A stretch of DNA of 64,000 nucleotides from Dyadobacter chenhuakuii (lineage in GTDB: Bacteria; Bacteroidota; Bacteroidia; Cytophagales; Spirosomataceae). The position numbers and the translations under genes were made by a program. The stretch is taken from contig NZ_CP098805.1 in assembly GCF_023821985.2 (NCBI RefSeq), positions 5,323,001-5,387,000 of the forward strand, given 5' to 3'. The notes under the pieces were generated by a model, which saw only the letters and a program-made list of their open reading frames with translations, was not told where the DNA came from and did no database searches. This document shows, one piece after another, positions 9,127 through 17,677 of this stretch (position 1 is its first letter; every line of letters starts with the position of its first letter).

Positions 9127-10299
9127 ATGAAAAAACTTTTGACTGCATTGCTCTTGCTTACATGCCTCACGAATTCTGTGGCGCAGAATTACGACGAGGC
9201 CAAAGTCCCGGCTTACACGCTTCCCGAGGTGTTGAAAACGGCGGCTGGGAAAGAAGTAACAAGCAAGAAAATGTGGGAAGAAGTGCGGCGGCCTGAGATC
9301 CTCAGGCTTTTTGAAGACAACATTTACGGGCAGATGCCGAAAGACTATGACAGCATTCGTTACACATTGAAAAATGAGGATAAGGCTGCTTTGAACGGCA
9401 AAGCCAGGCTGAAAGAAGTGATTGTACAGGTTTTCAGGAACAAAAAATCGGTTCAGATCCATTTGGTTATGTTTATCCCGGGTAATGCTGCAAAGCCGTC
9501 GCCGGTCTTTGTTTTGATCAACAACCGTGGAAAGGACAACACGGATCCGACCAGGAAGGTAAAAAGCGGGTTCTGGCCCGCTGAAATGGTGATTGACAGC
9601 GGTTATGCGATCGCCGCTTTCCATGTGAGCGACCTTGCACCGGACAATAAGGATACATTTATGAACGGCGTTTTGCAGCTATATCCGGAACAATTGGAAG
9701 CAGATAATGGCATGCGGGCCATTGGCGCATGGGCCTGGGGCGCTTCGCGGGTGATGGATTATTTTGAAAATGACAAAGATATTGATGCAAAAAATGTAGC
9801 CGTTGTCGGGCATTCGCGGGGTGGAAAAGCCTCCTTATGGGCAGCGGCGCAGGACCGGCGGTTTGCAGTTTGTGTCACAAATTGTTCGGGAAACACAGGC
9901 GCGGCATTGGCCCGGCGGCAGTTTGGTGAGAGAATTGCCCGCATTAATACCACGTTTCCGCATTGGTTTAATAATAATTACAAAAAGTTTAACAACAACG
10001 AAAACGACCTGCCCGTAGACCAGCATATGCTCATTGCACTGATTGCTCCGAGGCCTTTATATGCCACAAATGCCTCCAAGGACCTTTGGGCCGATCCGAC
10101 GGGCACATTCCTCGCGCTGAAAAATGCGGAAAAAACATATGCGCTTTATGGCCGCAGGTCTAAGTTGCCGGTAAACCCTCCCGCTATTAATGTGCCTCTT
10201 TCACAGCCACCGCTGGCTTATCATAACCGCGAAGGCGAGCACGATATGACCGCTTACGACTGGGGTAATTTCATCCGGCTTATGAAATCCCGCCCGTAA
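9127..10299 (+). CDS. Secreted CE15-like glucuronoyl esterase / alpha-beta hydrolase
   Basis: This 390-aa protein has a signal peptide (MKKLLTALLLLTCLTNSVAQ). The nucleophile elbow GHSRGGK near residue 227 matches the G-[CH]-S-R-x-G-K motif of carbohydrate esterase family 15 glucuronoyl esterases. A late histidine lies in REGEHDMTAYDW and the region LIAPRPLY is also typical of that family. CE15 enzymes cut ester links between glucuronate on xylan and lignin alcohols. The presence of a GH43 glycosidase and a SASA-type esterase within 7 kb supports a role in plant cell-wall breakdown. It starts 9 bp after a terminator T-tract, so it probably has its own promoter or depends on read-through. Confidence 0.82.
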   Translation: MKKLLTALLLLTCLTNSVAQNYDEAKVPAYTLPEVLKTAAGKEVTSKKMWEEVRRPEILRLFEDNIYGQMPKDYDSIRYTLKNEDKAALNGKARLKEVIVQVFRNKKSVQIHLVMFIPGNAAKPSPVFVLINNRGKDNTDPTRKVKSGFWPAEMVIDSGYAIAAFHVSDLAPDNKDTFMNGVLQLYPEQLEADNGMRAIGAWAWGASRVMDYFENDKDIDAKNVAVVGHSRGGKASLWAAAQDRRFAVCVTNCSGNTGAALARRQFGERIARINTTFPHWFNNNYKKFNNNENDLPVDQHMLIALIAPRPLYATNASKDLWADPTGTFLALKNAEKTYALYGRRSKLPVNPPAINVPLSQPPLAYHNREGEHDMTAYDWGNFIRLMKSRP

Positions 10300-10347
10300 A
10301 GGCATAAGATTTTTAGCCTTTCATAATCACATTAGAACCTACTGATT

Positions 10348-11388
10348 ATGGAAAATAACAGCAATCAAGGACTCTTTTCAGGGAAAACGGCCTTGTGGGC
10401 AGCCGCAGGACTGGGCTTATATGCCGCGGCCAGACATTTCTATAAAGAGATGATCAAGTTTGATTTTCAGGATAAAGTGGTGGTAATCACAGGTGGAGCG
10501 CGTGGGCTGGGCCTGTTGCTGGCGAGAGAGCTGGCTGCAAAAGGGGCGAACCTGGTGATATGTTCAAGAAATGGAGAGCAGATTGAAGTGGCTGAGCAGG
10601 AACTCCGGCAAATGGGCTCCATTGTGCTTGGTTTGAAAGCGGATGTCAGTGACCAGCGTGACGCTTCCCGCGTCATTGAAGCCACCATTTCTCAGTTCGG
10701 TCGGATTGATTTGTTGATCAATAATGCGGGCGTAATGTTGGTGGGTCCGGAAAATGTGATGGATGTAGAAGATTACAAAACGGCTATGGATACTAATTTC
10801 TGGGCTGCTTTGTACATGATCAAAGCCGCATTGCCTCATTTTCACGAGCAGAAAGAAGGCCGGATTGCCAATATCTGCTCGATAGGGGGAAAAGTTGCGG
10901 TTCCGCATTTGCTGCCTTACAGCGTTAGTAAATTTGCAATGGTTGCTTTATCGGAAGGGCTTCACGCAGAGCTGAAAAAAGACAACATTCACGTCACAAC
11001 CGTGATCCCAAACCTGATGCGGACTGGAAGTCCAAGAAATGTTTCCCTAAAAGGCGACCACGAGGCAGAATATGCGTGGTTCAAGATTGCGGGCTCTTCA
11101 CCGCTGCTTTCCCAGGATGCAGCCCAGGCGGCGGCAGACATTGTTGATGCTATCGCTTACCAGGAAACGGAAATCGTCCTGACGAATACGGCAAAAATGG
11201 CCGTTGCATTGCAGGGTGCAAGCCCTAGCCTCGTATCACTGGCAGCTTCCATCGCAAACAGATTTTTGCCCAAGTCCGGCCCGGAAGGCGCTGTGATCCG
11301 TAAAGGTTATGAGAGTGAATCGGATAAATCGAAAGGAAAAGTAGCGTCAATCAGCGACCGGGCCGCACTGCAAAATAATGAAACTTAA
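10348..11388 (+). CDS. Short-chain dehydrogenase/reductase (SDR)
   Basis: This 346-aa classical SDR has a short N-terminal hydrophobic/amphipathic stretch. The dinucleotide motif TGGARGLG falls near residue 49, followed by the NNAG strand motif and the catalytic set S..YSVSK (SIGGKVAVPHLLPYSVSK region). The alternating LICSR after the Rossmann strand suggests NADP preference (inference). The C-terminal ~80 residues go beyond the usual 250-residue core and are of unknown function. It faces a TetR gene whose stop codon directly abuts its own stop, so the two are convergent. The substrate is unknown. Confidence 0.85.
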   Translation: MENNSNQGLFSGKTALWAAAGLGLYAAARHFYKEMIKFDFQDKVVVITGGARGLGLLLARELAAKGANLVICSRNGEQIEVAEQELRQMGSIVLGLKADVSDQRDASRVIEATISQFGRIDLLINNAGVMLVGPENVMDVEDYKTAMDTNFWAALYMIKAALPHFHEQKEGRIANICSIGGKVAVPHLLPYSVSKFAMVALSEGLHAELKKDNIHVTTVIPNLMRTGSPRNVSLKGDHEAEYAWFKIAGSSPLLSQDAAQAAADIVDAIAYQETEIVLTNTAKMAVALQGASPSLVSLAASIANRFLPKSGPEGAVIRKGYESESDKSKGKVASISDRAALQNNET

Positions 11389-12000
11389 TTAATGTTTGGG
11401 TAAAGGACTGTGTGGCCGCAACGAATCCAGAAAAGTGCTGAATTGTGCTAAGAAGCCGGTATAGCAGTCCTTTCCCATTATTTTTCCCATATTCCGAATT
11501 CCGGCGTAACCTGCGGTGATAAAAATCGCAATGTGCACAGGATCAGCGCTTTCCTTAATTTCTCCTGATTTTTTCCCTTGTTCAATCACGAGCTGAATGG
11601 CGCTTTGCCAGGTTACCAGCAGCTGCCTCAATGCATTTCCAAATTGCTCATTAAGCGGCCCCATTTCCTCGGTCAGGTTCACCGCCGGGCAGCCATATTC
11701 AATGCGGAAAAATGAATTTTCCATCAGCAGCCCCTGCATCATTTTATAAAGTGCTTTAAGCGGATCATTGGCATGATGTAATGGCTCGATCATAGCCTCG
11801 TGCATGCCAGGCGATAGAACTTCTGCGATCAATGCCAGACCCATTTCTTCTTTGTTTTTAAAATGATAAAAGAATGCACCTTTCGTCACATTCGTGGAGG
11901 CAATGATCGTATCAATGCTCGTTGGCTGAAAACCATTCTTATAGATCAGTTCAAAAGCCTTTTGCAAAATGTCCAGACGTGTTCCGGCAGATTTATTCAT
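11389..12000 (-). CDS. TetR/AcrR-family transcriptional regulator
   Basis: This 203-aa repressor has an N-terminal TetR helix-turn-helix (residues ~8-55, with IDTIIASTNVTKGAFFYHFKN) followed by a helical ligand-binding domain of typical length. It is the second gene of a two-gene minus-strand operon: only 3 bp separate it from the upstream membrane-protein gene. A perfect 28-bp palindrome just upstream of that first gene (12480-12507) is the obvious candidate operator, so the pair is probably autoregulated. The C-terminal region with ITAGYAGIRNMGKIMG is similar to regulators of small efflux or lipid-stress genes, but the inducer is unknown. Confidence 0.87.
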   Translation of the reverse strand: MNKSAGTRLDILQKAFELIYKNGFQPTSIDTIIASTNVTKGAFFYHFKNKEEMGLALIAEVLSPGMHEAMIEPLHHANDPLKALYKMMQGLLMENSFFRIEYGCPAVNLTEEMGPLNEQFGNALRQLLVTWQSAIQLVIEQGKKSGEIKESADPVHIAIFITAGYAGIRNMGKIMGKDCYTGFLAQFSTFLDSLRPHSPLPKH

Positions 12001-12003
12001 GTC

Positions 12004-12462
12004 TTAAAACCGGATGTACGGCCGCTGAGAAAGTGGTGAGAACGGCCAAGGAATAGCAAGGAAAATGATCAGCAAAGCAATGCTGTAATAAATGAGGATT
12101 GTTTTGAATTTATCGCGGTCATTCACTTTTCGCTTTGCTAACGCCGATCCGATTGTGATAACAATGATGGCAATGAGCATGGCCGTTCCATGAATGATGC
12201 TGAAAAATGTGATTTCAGAAAGATCGAATGTCTTGGGATTAGTGAAAAAGTATTTTACCAAAGGGCTTTGCGTGTAAAGCGTAAAACCGATCGTGAGTTG
12301 CAAATGCGCTATCGTGGCAGTTGAATGCCTTATCAGGTCAGTTTTTTTAGTGAATGGTGTGTTTTCGAAATAGCCTTTAACGGCCATAACAATCGTGTAA
12401 ATAAGACTCGTGACTACGAGCCACCGGAAAATTCCGTGCAGGAAAAGAAGGATAGCATACAT
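12004..12462 (-). CDS. Small four-helix membrane protein of unknown function
   Basis: The frame opens at a TTG at 12483, but that codon lies inside the operator palindrome. The ATG at 12462 (MYAILLFLHGIFRW) is the better start and gives 152 aa. About four hydrophobic helices are visible (residues ~1-22, ~45-65, ~80-105, ~125-145), with histidines in or near helices (LHGIFRW, IRHSTATIAHLQL, IIHGTAM). Conserved helix histidines of this kind can suggest haem binding, but I cannot assign a family with certainty. The gene is the first of an operon with the TetR gene and is presumably repressed by it. Confidence 0.65.
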   Translation of the reverse strand: MYAILLFLHGIFRWLVVTSLIYTIVMAVKGYFENTPFTKKTDLIRHSTATIAHLQLTIGFTLYTQSPLVKYFFTNPKTFDLSEITFFSIIHGTAMLIAIIVITIGSALAKRKVNDRDKFKTILIYYSIALLIIFLAIPWPFSPLSQRPYIRF

Positions 12463-12479
12463 AACAGCAAAGCAATTTT

Positions 12480-12507
12480 GCAAAACATACTAACCAGTAT
12501 GTTTTGC
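12480..12507. promoter_or_regulatory. Perfect 28-bp palindrome, likely TetR operator
   Basis: The half-sites GCAAAACATACT (12480-12491) and AGTATGTTTTGC (12496-12507) are exact reverse complements around a 4-nt spacer. The site lies 17 bp upstream of the chosen ATG of the membrane-protein gene whose operon partner is a TetR regulator. Autoregulation through this site is inference from position and symmetry. There is no T-tract of terminator type and no gene end that it would serve. Confidence 0.8.
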
Positions 12508-12541
12508 AAATGTAGCGGTTATTTTTCACGGACAAAATATA

Positions 12542-14122
12542 TCAATCATACTTCATCTGTACGGCCCTGATCTCACTTTTGCCGGAGCCGCTGCCTGCAA
12601 CATTTACGCCCACCCTTGGCGCCCGGTCCCAGCGTGGCAGCCAGGGAGTTTCAATCTGCGTCGCACTCGTCAGCGAGTCGATCTTTTGTCCTTTTACATC
12701 CCAGCGAAATTCATAGAAACGGCCATAACGACTCTGCAAGCTGAGTTTAATGTCTTTGTATTTATCAGGAATCTCCTGCGTTTTGATCACTTCCTGCACG
12801 CCATCCTTCACCTGCCACAATGTAATGTGGTTATCCCGCACGCCATACCCGATCGCATTCTTGGCATCACCATATACCATGATGTTCTGCGTCAGGTCTT
12901 TCTTGGCTGTTACCTCAGCTGTGAATGTATGGCTGCCATTTTTGATCGTTAATCCCAGAAAATTCCCCGTATTGGTCCGGTTCTCATTTTCGATTTGTAA
13001 TGCACCGTTTTGGACTGCGTAATTCGGTTTAGAAAAGCTTACATCATAAACCCAGGGTGCTTTGAGGGTATCCTTATTGTAATTGATCGAAAAGTTGTGG
13101 TTGATCAGCGCACCTATCGCGATGGGCGCTTCTGCCTGCGCGGGAGTAGTTTTTCCATATCGGAAAGCCGGCCATTTGGTGGTTTCGTCCCACACCAGCT
13201 CGCTCAAAACGCCTTGTCTGCCTGCAAATGTAAAGTCAACGCCGTTGTAGGCGTGATGTAAATAAAAATAGCGGTTGTCGGGCGTCATCACAACGGTTCC
13301 ATGGCCCGGGCATTTCCAGGTTTCATCGCCGAAAAGAGCAGGATTACCGGCATATTTTGTCCAGGGTCCTTGCAAATTTTCCGCCCTTGCAAAACCCACC
13401 TGATAGTCGCAATTGGCTCCGCAACAAGCATTGCCTGAATAAAGCATATACCAGTATTTACCTCGTTTGAAGATCGATTGCCCTTCCGCGCCGCCGGCTT
13501 CCCAGCCAGTTTGGTCAGCTTTGATAAGGGTAAATTCTTTGCCCGCCACTTTTAATCCGTCGGGAGCCAGTTCTGCACCCAGGATTTCGATCCCGCGGTC
13601 CTTATCCAATCCATATGCCTTCCATGTGATGAAAAGCTTGCCATTATCCTCCACTATAAAAGCGTCAATCGCCTCTTTTGTCCATTCAATGATAACGCCA
13701 TGGTCCTTGAAGCCTTGTTTCAGATCCTTCGTGCTTGCTACACCGATGAAAGATTGCTTATCGGATTTTCGTCGGGCAGTGTAATAGCAATAGAAAGTCC
13801 CATCCCGGAAAAACAATTCCGGTGCCCAGTAACTGCCCATCGTCCATTCCGGCAAGTCGTTAAATACCGGTCCGACATACTCCCAGTCGACCAGATTTTT
13901 CGAGCTGTATATAGGATAAGCCGGTCCCCATTCCGAAGAAGTCCCTACAGCATAATACATATCGCCCACCCGGATCACCGAAGGATCCGCAAAGTCGCCC
14001 GCAATGACCGGGTTTCTGTAAGTGACAACCAGGCCAGGGGCTGGTTTAGGCTTGGGTTTTTGTGCGAATGCATGTGGTATTGAAATCAGGATCAGAAAGA
14101 AAAGAAAGGATATAGGCTTCAT
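12542..14122 (-). CDS. Secreted glycoside hydrolase family 43 protein
   Basis: This 526-aa protein has a signal peptide (MKPISFLFFLILISIPHAFAQ) and then a proline/lysine linker. The GH43 five-bladed propeller covers about residues 30-330: NPVIAGDFADPSVI contains the catalytic base Asp, IDAFIVEDNGKLFITW the pKa-modulating Asp, and AGGAEGQSIFKRG the acid Glu. The C-terminal ~190 residues look like a beta-sandwich of the type that closes the active site in many GH43 enzymes. Likely activity is beta-xylosidase or alpha-L-arabinofuranosidase; the sequence alone does not separate these. It is close to the CE15-like and SASA esterase genes, consistent with hemicellulose use. Confidence 0.88.
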   Translation of the reverse strand: MKPISFLFFLILISIPHAFAQKPKPKPAPGLVVTYRNPVIAGDFADPSVIRVGDMYYAVGTSSEWGPAYPIYSSKNLVDWEYVGPVFNDLPEWTMGSYWAPELFFRDGTFYCYYTARRKSDKQSFIGVASTKDLKQGFKDHGVIIEWTKEAIDAFIVEDNGKLFITWKAYGLDKDRGIEILGAELAPDGLKVAGKEFTLIKADQTGWEAGGAEGQSIFKRGKYWYMLYSGNACCGANCDYQVGFARAENLQGPWTKYAGNPALFGDETWKCPGHGTVVMTPDNRYFYLHHAYNGVDFTFAGRQGVLSELVWDETTKWPAFRYGKTTPAQAEAPIAIGALINHNFSINYNKDTLKAPWVYDVSFSKPNYAVQNGALQIENENRTNTGNFLGLTIKNGSHTFTAEVTAKKDLTQNIMVYGDAKNAIGYGVRDNHITLWQVKDGVQEVIKTQEIPDKYKDIKLSLQSRYGRFYEFRWDVKGQKIDSLTSATQIETPWLPRWDRAPRVGVNVAGSGSGKSEIRAVQMKYD

Positions 14123-14251
14123 TTTGCAGTTATCGGTTGTTCCGGCTAAGGAAATGATTTTATTTCAACTTAGGAAACCAAATCGATATTCTGTCTGCGC
14201 GAAATCTATGTGCCTTGGGCTTAAATGAGGTTGAATGTTTCTTCTTTTCAA

Positions 14252-16072
14252 TCATTTCGTGAGTTGTAACAACTTTTTGATTGTAGAATGCTCATTGATT
14301 TTCAGTCTGCAAAACAAAATTTCAGTCGATTGGTCAGGCAAGTTTTGCACTTCATACTGCCATTTTCCTTTTGCGTGGGGATTGTCTACGACTGTTTTTA
14401 CTATTTCGCCTTGCATGTTTACAATCTCTAACCTGACCTGGCTATTGTTCTCAGGAACTTCAAATGCAATCGTGAAATGTGCGGTAAATGGATTTGGGTA
14501 TGTATTCAGATCGAATCCGGGTTCTTCACTTTCTGTTGTCTTCTCTTCAACGTAAGCCGCTACGCGCTGATTATCATACTTTCCCACATTGATCGCAGAC
14601 GATGCATGCCAGTTGCCGTTCGCATCCTTCATGTAACAGCGGATCCCCAAATATTTCTCATCCGTCGTATACACACTCGCATTGCCACCGGGCACGGCAG
14701 GGCCATTGATACCCACCTTACTCCACATATACTGAACCGCCCCTCCTTGTGCAGTAAGTGTCCGCCAGTCAGCATTTTTTGAGTAGGTCAGTTGCGGCAC
14801 CCAGCCCGGCGCAACCGGATTAACTAATGCGCCAATGGTCGAAAACCATTTATTAGCAAGCCAGGTAAGGCCTTTGATTGATCCAGCGCCTTCGTAAAAG
14901 TGGGTGCTATCGCTTCGGTATTCATCACCGCCATCACTTGCGGTAGTAGTGCCGGAACTTCCGCTTACATAATCTGTTTCGGAGCCGTTTAGATTGGGTA
15001 ATCCTGTTGCGACGTTGCCCTGCCCGGTTCTAATCATAGAATTGAGAGGTCCAAATTTGCTGATGGATGCTTTCGATACATACCACGTAAGATTTGGTGC
15101 TCCGAAATCAGCGCGGGATTTGGCAATAACGGCTTGCAGTTTGGTTTGATAATCTGCGGAACTGGTTGCTTTGTAACTGGCATTGATCGACAAATCCGCG
15201 TCAGCTTCTCCCTGGTGCCAGAGCACTGCCCGTACGCCAAACAAAGACCCATAATAATTCAGGGCATTTTTTAACGTTGTGTAAGGCTGGCCGTAATAAT
15301 CGGAAGGAATCATTGAACCTTGCTTATGTCCCACACATATCTGTACTCCCGTGTAGGGGTGCTTGGCTTCAACACCCGCACTGCCCTGTTTCCACTGTGT
15401 GATGGTAGTTCCTCCCGAGGCCGCATTGAAGAATGCAACGGGCATTCCGCCATTTACATCAGAGATAAGCTTGCCTAGCGTAGCATAAGCCCAAACGCTA
15501 TTTCCCGATGGACCTAATCGTCCATATTGTTTGGCTTGATCGCTGGTATTCAATGAAAACATGCTTGTAAAAGATGCAGGAAAGTTTTTTGTGCAAGTTT
15601 TATCCTCGAAGGTGCCAACCACCCACTCCGGAATATTTGTATTTGATGGAAGTGCATCTTTGTCGTTTCCTGTTCCTTGCGCATTGGACTGGCCAGCAAT
15701 GATAAATACATCGCCAATCCCAAATTTGGCCGAAGCATACACGACACCATTCAAAAGAATTTCAGTTAAATACCAACCCTTATCGACGACGAGTGTAGTG
15801 TAAAACATGCCGTTTGTTGCCAAACTTAGGTTGGTAGAGGGCCCGGCCGCCCCAAGAATTCCTGTTGCACTTACCGTTCGAATCCTATAACTCAGCGAAA
15901 CTGCAAGGTTATTGGAAATAAGTTGACCTGAAACTGTTGCCGTTGCCTTGTTTTGTATGTTGCGCTGAAGCACAGAATTGTTGATCGGATATGACAGCGA
16001 TACGGTTTGCGCGCAGCAAATTTGGGATATTAAGTAAGTGCATAAAAATATGCATTTCGAAAAAATGTTCAT
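14252..16072 (-). CDS. Secreted SASA-type (sialate O-acetylesterase-like) esterase with type IX sorting domain
   Basis: This 606-aa protein has a signal peptide ending in CCAQ. A central SGNH/SASA esterase domain (about 130-400) shows the nucleophile block IAGQSNAQGTG and the His block LWHQGEADAD, typical of carbohydrate acetyl-esterases. The C-terminal ~85 residues form a type IX secretion system sorting domain (DLNTYPNPFTAHFTIAF.., ending STIKKLLQLTK), so the enzyme should be exported by T9SS and either anchored or released. The target is probably an acetylated plant or microbial glycan. It lies between the GH43 gene and the two SGNH-like lipoproteins, all on minus. Confidence 0.85.
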   Translation of the reverse strand: MNIFSKCIFLCTYLISQICCAQTVSLSYPINNSVLQRNIQNKATATVSGQLISNNLAVSLSYRIRTVSATGILGAAGPSTNLSLATNGMFYTTLVVDKGWYLTEILLNGVVYASAKFGIGDVFIIAGQSNAQGTGNDKDALPSNTNIPEWVVGTFEDKTCTKNFPASFTSMFSLNTSDQAKQYGRLGPSGNSVWAYATLGKLISDVNGGMPVAFFNAASGGTTITQWKQGSAGVEAKHPYTGVQICVGHKQGSMIPSDYYGQPYTTLKNALNYYGSLFGVRAVLWHQGEADADLSINASYKATSSADYQTKLQAVIAKSRADFGAPNLTWYVSKASISKFGPLNSMIRTGQGNVATGLPNLNGSETDYVSGSSGTTTASDGGDEYRSDSTHFYEGAGSIKGLTWLANKWFSTIGALVNPVAPGWVPQLTYSKNADWRTLTAQGGAVQYMWSKVGINGPAVPGGNASVYTTDEKYLGIRCYMKDANGNWHASSAINVGKYDNQRVAAYVEEKTTESEEPGFDLNTYPNPFTAHFTIAFEVPENNSQVRLEIVNMQGEIVKTVVDNPHAKGKWQYEVQNLPDQSTEILFCRLKINEHSTIKKLLQLTK

Positions 16073-16106
16073 GGTCAGGAATTATGATAGATGATACCAA
16101 TAAATT

Positions 16107-17549
16107 TTATCTTTTAACGTCGACCGACATTGCAAAATTCGACATGTTGATAAGTGGAATTTTAGCACCGTAATGTTGATTAACAGCTTTGATGACCTCA
16201 TTTGCAATGATCGCTTGCCCAAGTGGGCTCGGGTAAATTCCGTCAGAGGAGAAAAAATTTCCGGAAGGTGAACCGTCGATTAATACACCGTCATCCGTCT
16301 TAAAGCCGCCCTTATGAATGCGTTGATAGAGGTCGAAAAGATCGACTAAAGCCAAATCTCTTTTTGCTGCATACTCTCTGATTTTTTGATTGTAGTAGAG
16401 CTCTGGGTCAGCCATATATAACTCATCGAAATCGAGAACTTCTTTGTCTTCAAGATTCGCCCTAAAAGTCTCATCATCTTTAAAATTTTCAAAAAGAGTA
16501 TGAAGTTTTGCTGTTGGAATTAGGGAAAACGGCTTTGCGCTATCTACCAACCCGTCACCCACATTATTTTTATTAAAGGTGATATAAATGTTTGATGTTC
16601 TCTTTTTCAGGTCCTCGGTCGAATACCATTTCATATAAGCGAGATCCTGAAAACGAGGAATAGTGAAAATAACACCTTTCTGACCCTTGTTTAATACGTT
16701 GTTAATTGCTGAGTCAGTAATCCTTCCAGTATTCATAATCGATCCATTGAAGCAGTATTCCCATAGGCCGACCCGGCTTACAGTTTGTATTCCGTACATC
16801 CATCGATCAAAAAATTCCTCAATGATCACGAAATTATAGGGTATTTCAGATTTGATTTCGTTAAATGCTTCTGACAGATATGGGCGCCTATAATGATTGA
16901 ATCGCGAAAGAAAAAGTTTATTTAAGTCACAGTTTACGCAATCATTGCCCATCATAAACCTTTCTGCGCTACCGTCTGGCAATGCAAAGTTGGAAATCTT
17001 CCCCTTATATTCCGGCATTGTCGGTAGGCCGCCAGCTGAGACAGAAATGGTATTATTCACAACCCGGTCCCATTGCGGATATCCACTATCCGTATTACGG
17101 TATACGTAATAGCCCGTTCCATTATAATGCTCTTTTTCAAACAGGGGCATAGCAAAATTTTTGATACCCATTTGATGAGCGAGCAAATTTGTGTAATTGG
17201 TTTGCTGGCTCTCGCGCGTAATGCCGCCATTCATGACTCCGGCAGTTAACCCACCGCCAAATGCGACCATTTCCATTTCTTGTCCCGGTTTTAGGATCCG
17301 GCCGAAATCAGCAAGCGGAAGTTCCGATGATAGCCATTCTTCAATTTTGAGTGTTGGGTTGCGTTCAATATTGTCATAAATCATCTCGGGGAACCGGCCC
17401 ATGGGGTGAATGCGCATGAATGGCCCGCGCGTTTTGGCGGAATCTTCTGCCGTGGGAATGTAAACCGGTACTTTTGGCTTCGGATCAGGCCAGCGGGGTG
17501 AGTGCTGATTACATGCAACAAGGGCAATGAGAAATAGCAACTTCTTCAT
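16107..17549 (-). CDS. SGNH-hydrolase-like lipoprotein with altered catalytic motifs (copy A)
   Basis: This 480-aa lipoprotein has the signal MKKLLFLIALVAC with the lipobox Cys at 13. SGNH block I normally reads GxSLTAG, but here it reads FGGGLTAG: the nucleophile Ser is Gly. The last block normally reads DGxHP; here it is SDGIYPSPLG, with Tyr in place of the catalytic His. Both key residues are therefore gone, which predicts a non-hydrolytic or chemically different protein. The fold is still recognisable from the sequence around GITRESQQTNYTNLLAHQMG. Copy B lies 128 bp upstream on the same strand and is nearly identical in the first ~165 residues. The role is unknown. Confidence 0.78.
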   Translation of the reverse strand: MKKLLFLIALVACNQHSPRWPDPKPKVPVYIPTAEDSAKTRGPFMRIHPMGRFPEMIYDNIERNPTLKIEEWLSSELPLADFGRILKPGQEMEMVAFGGGLTAGVMNGGITRESQQTNYTNLLAHQMGIKNFAMPLFEKEHYNGTGYYVYRNTDSGYPQWDRVVNNTISVSAGGLPTMPEYKGKISNFALPDGSAERFMMGNDCVNCDLNKLFLSRFNHYRRPYLSEAFNEIKSEIPYNFVIIEEFFDRWMYGIQTVSRVGLWEYCFNGSIMNTGRITDSAINNVLNKGQKGVIFTIPRFQDLAYMKWYSTEDLKKRTSNIYITFNKNNVGDGLVDSAKPFSLIPTAKLHTLFENFKDDETFRANLEDKEVLDFDELYMADPELYYNQKIREYAAKRDLALVDLFDLYQRIHKGGFKTDDGVLIDGSPSGNFFSSDGIYPSPLGQAIIANEVIKAVNQHYGAKIPLINMSNFAMSVDVKR

Positions 17550-17677
17550 GGATTTTTTGTTTAGATAAAATATGAGAACATGAAAATTATAGTCAGGTAT
17601 CGTTAGTAAGTGAACTAATGCTACGAGGTTACACTTTGTGAGAATTCGTGGTCAGAAGACAGATGTCTGCTTGTGTA

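Noticed and set aside
10298..10321. Terminator hairpin AAAGGC / GCCTTT after the esterase gene
   Set aside because: The stem is only 6 bp with a 12-nt loop and no T-tract follows.
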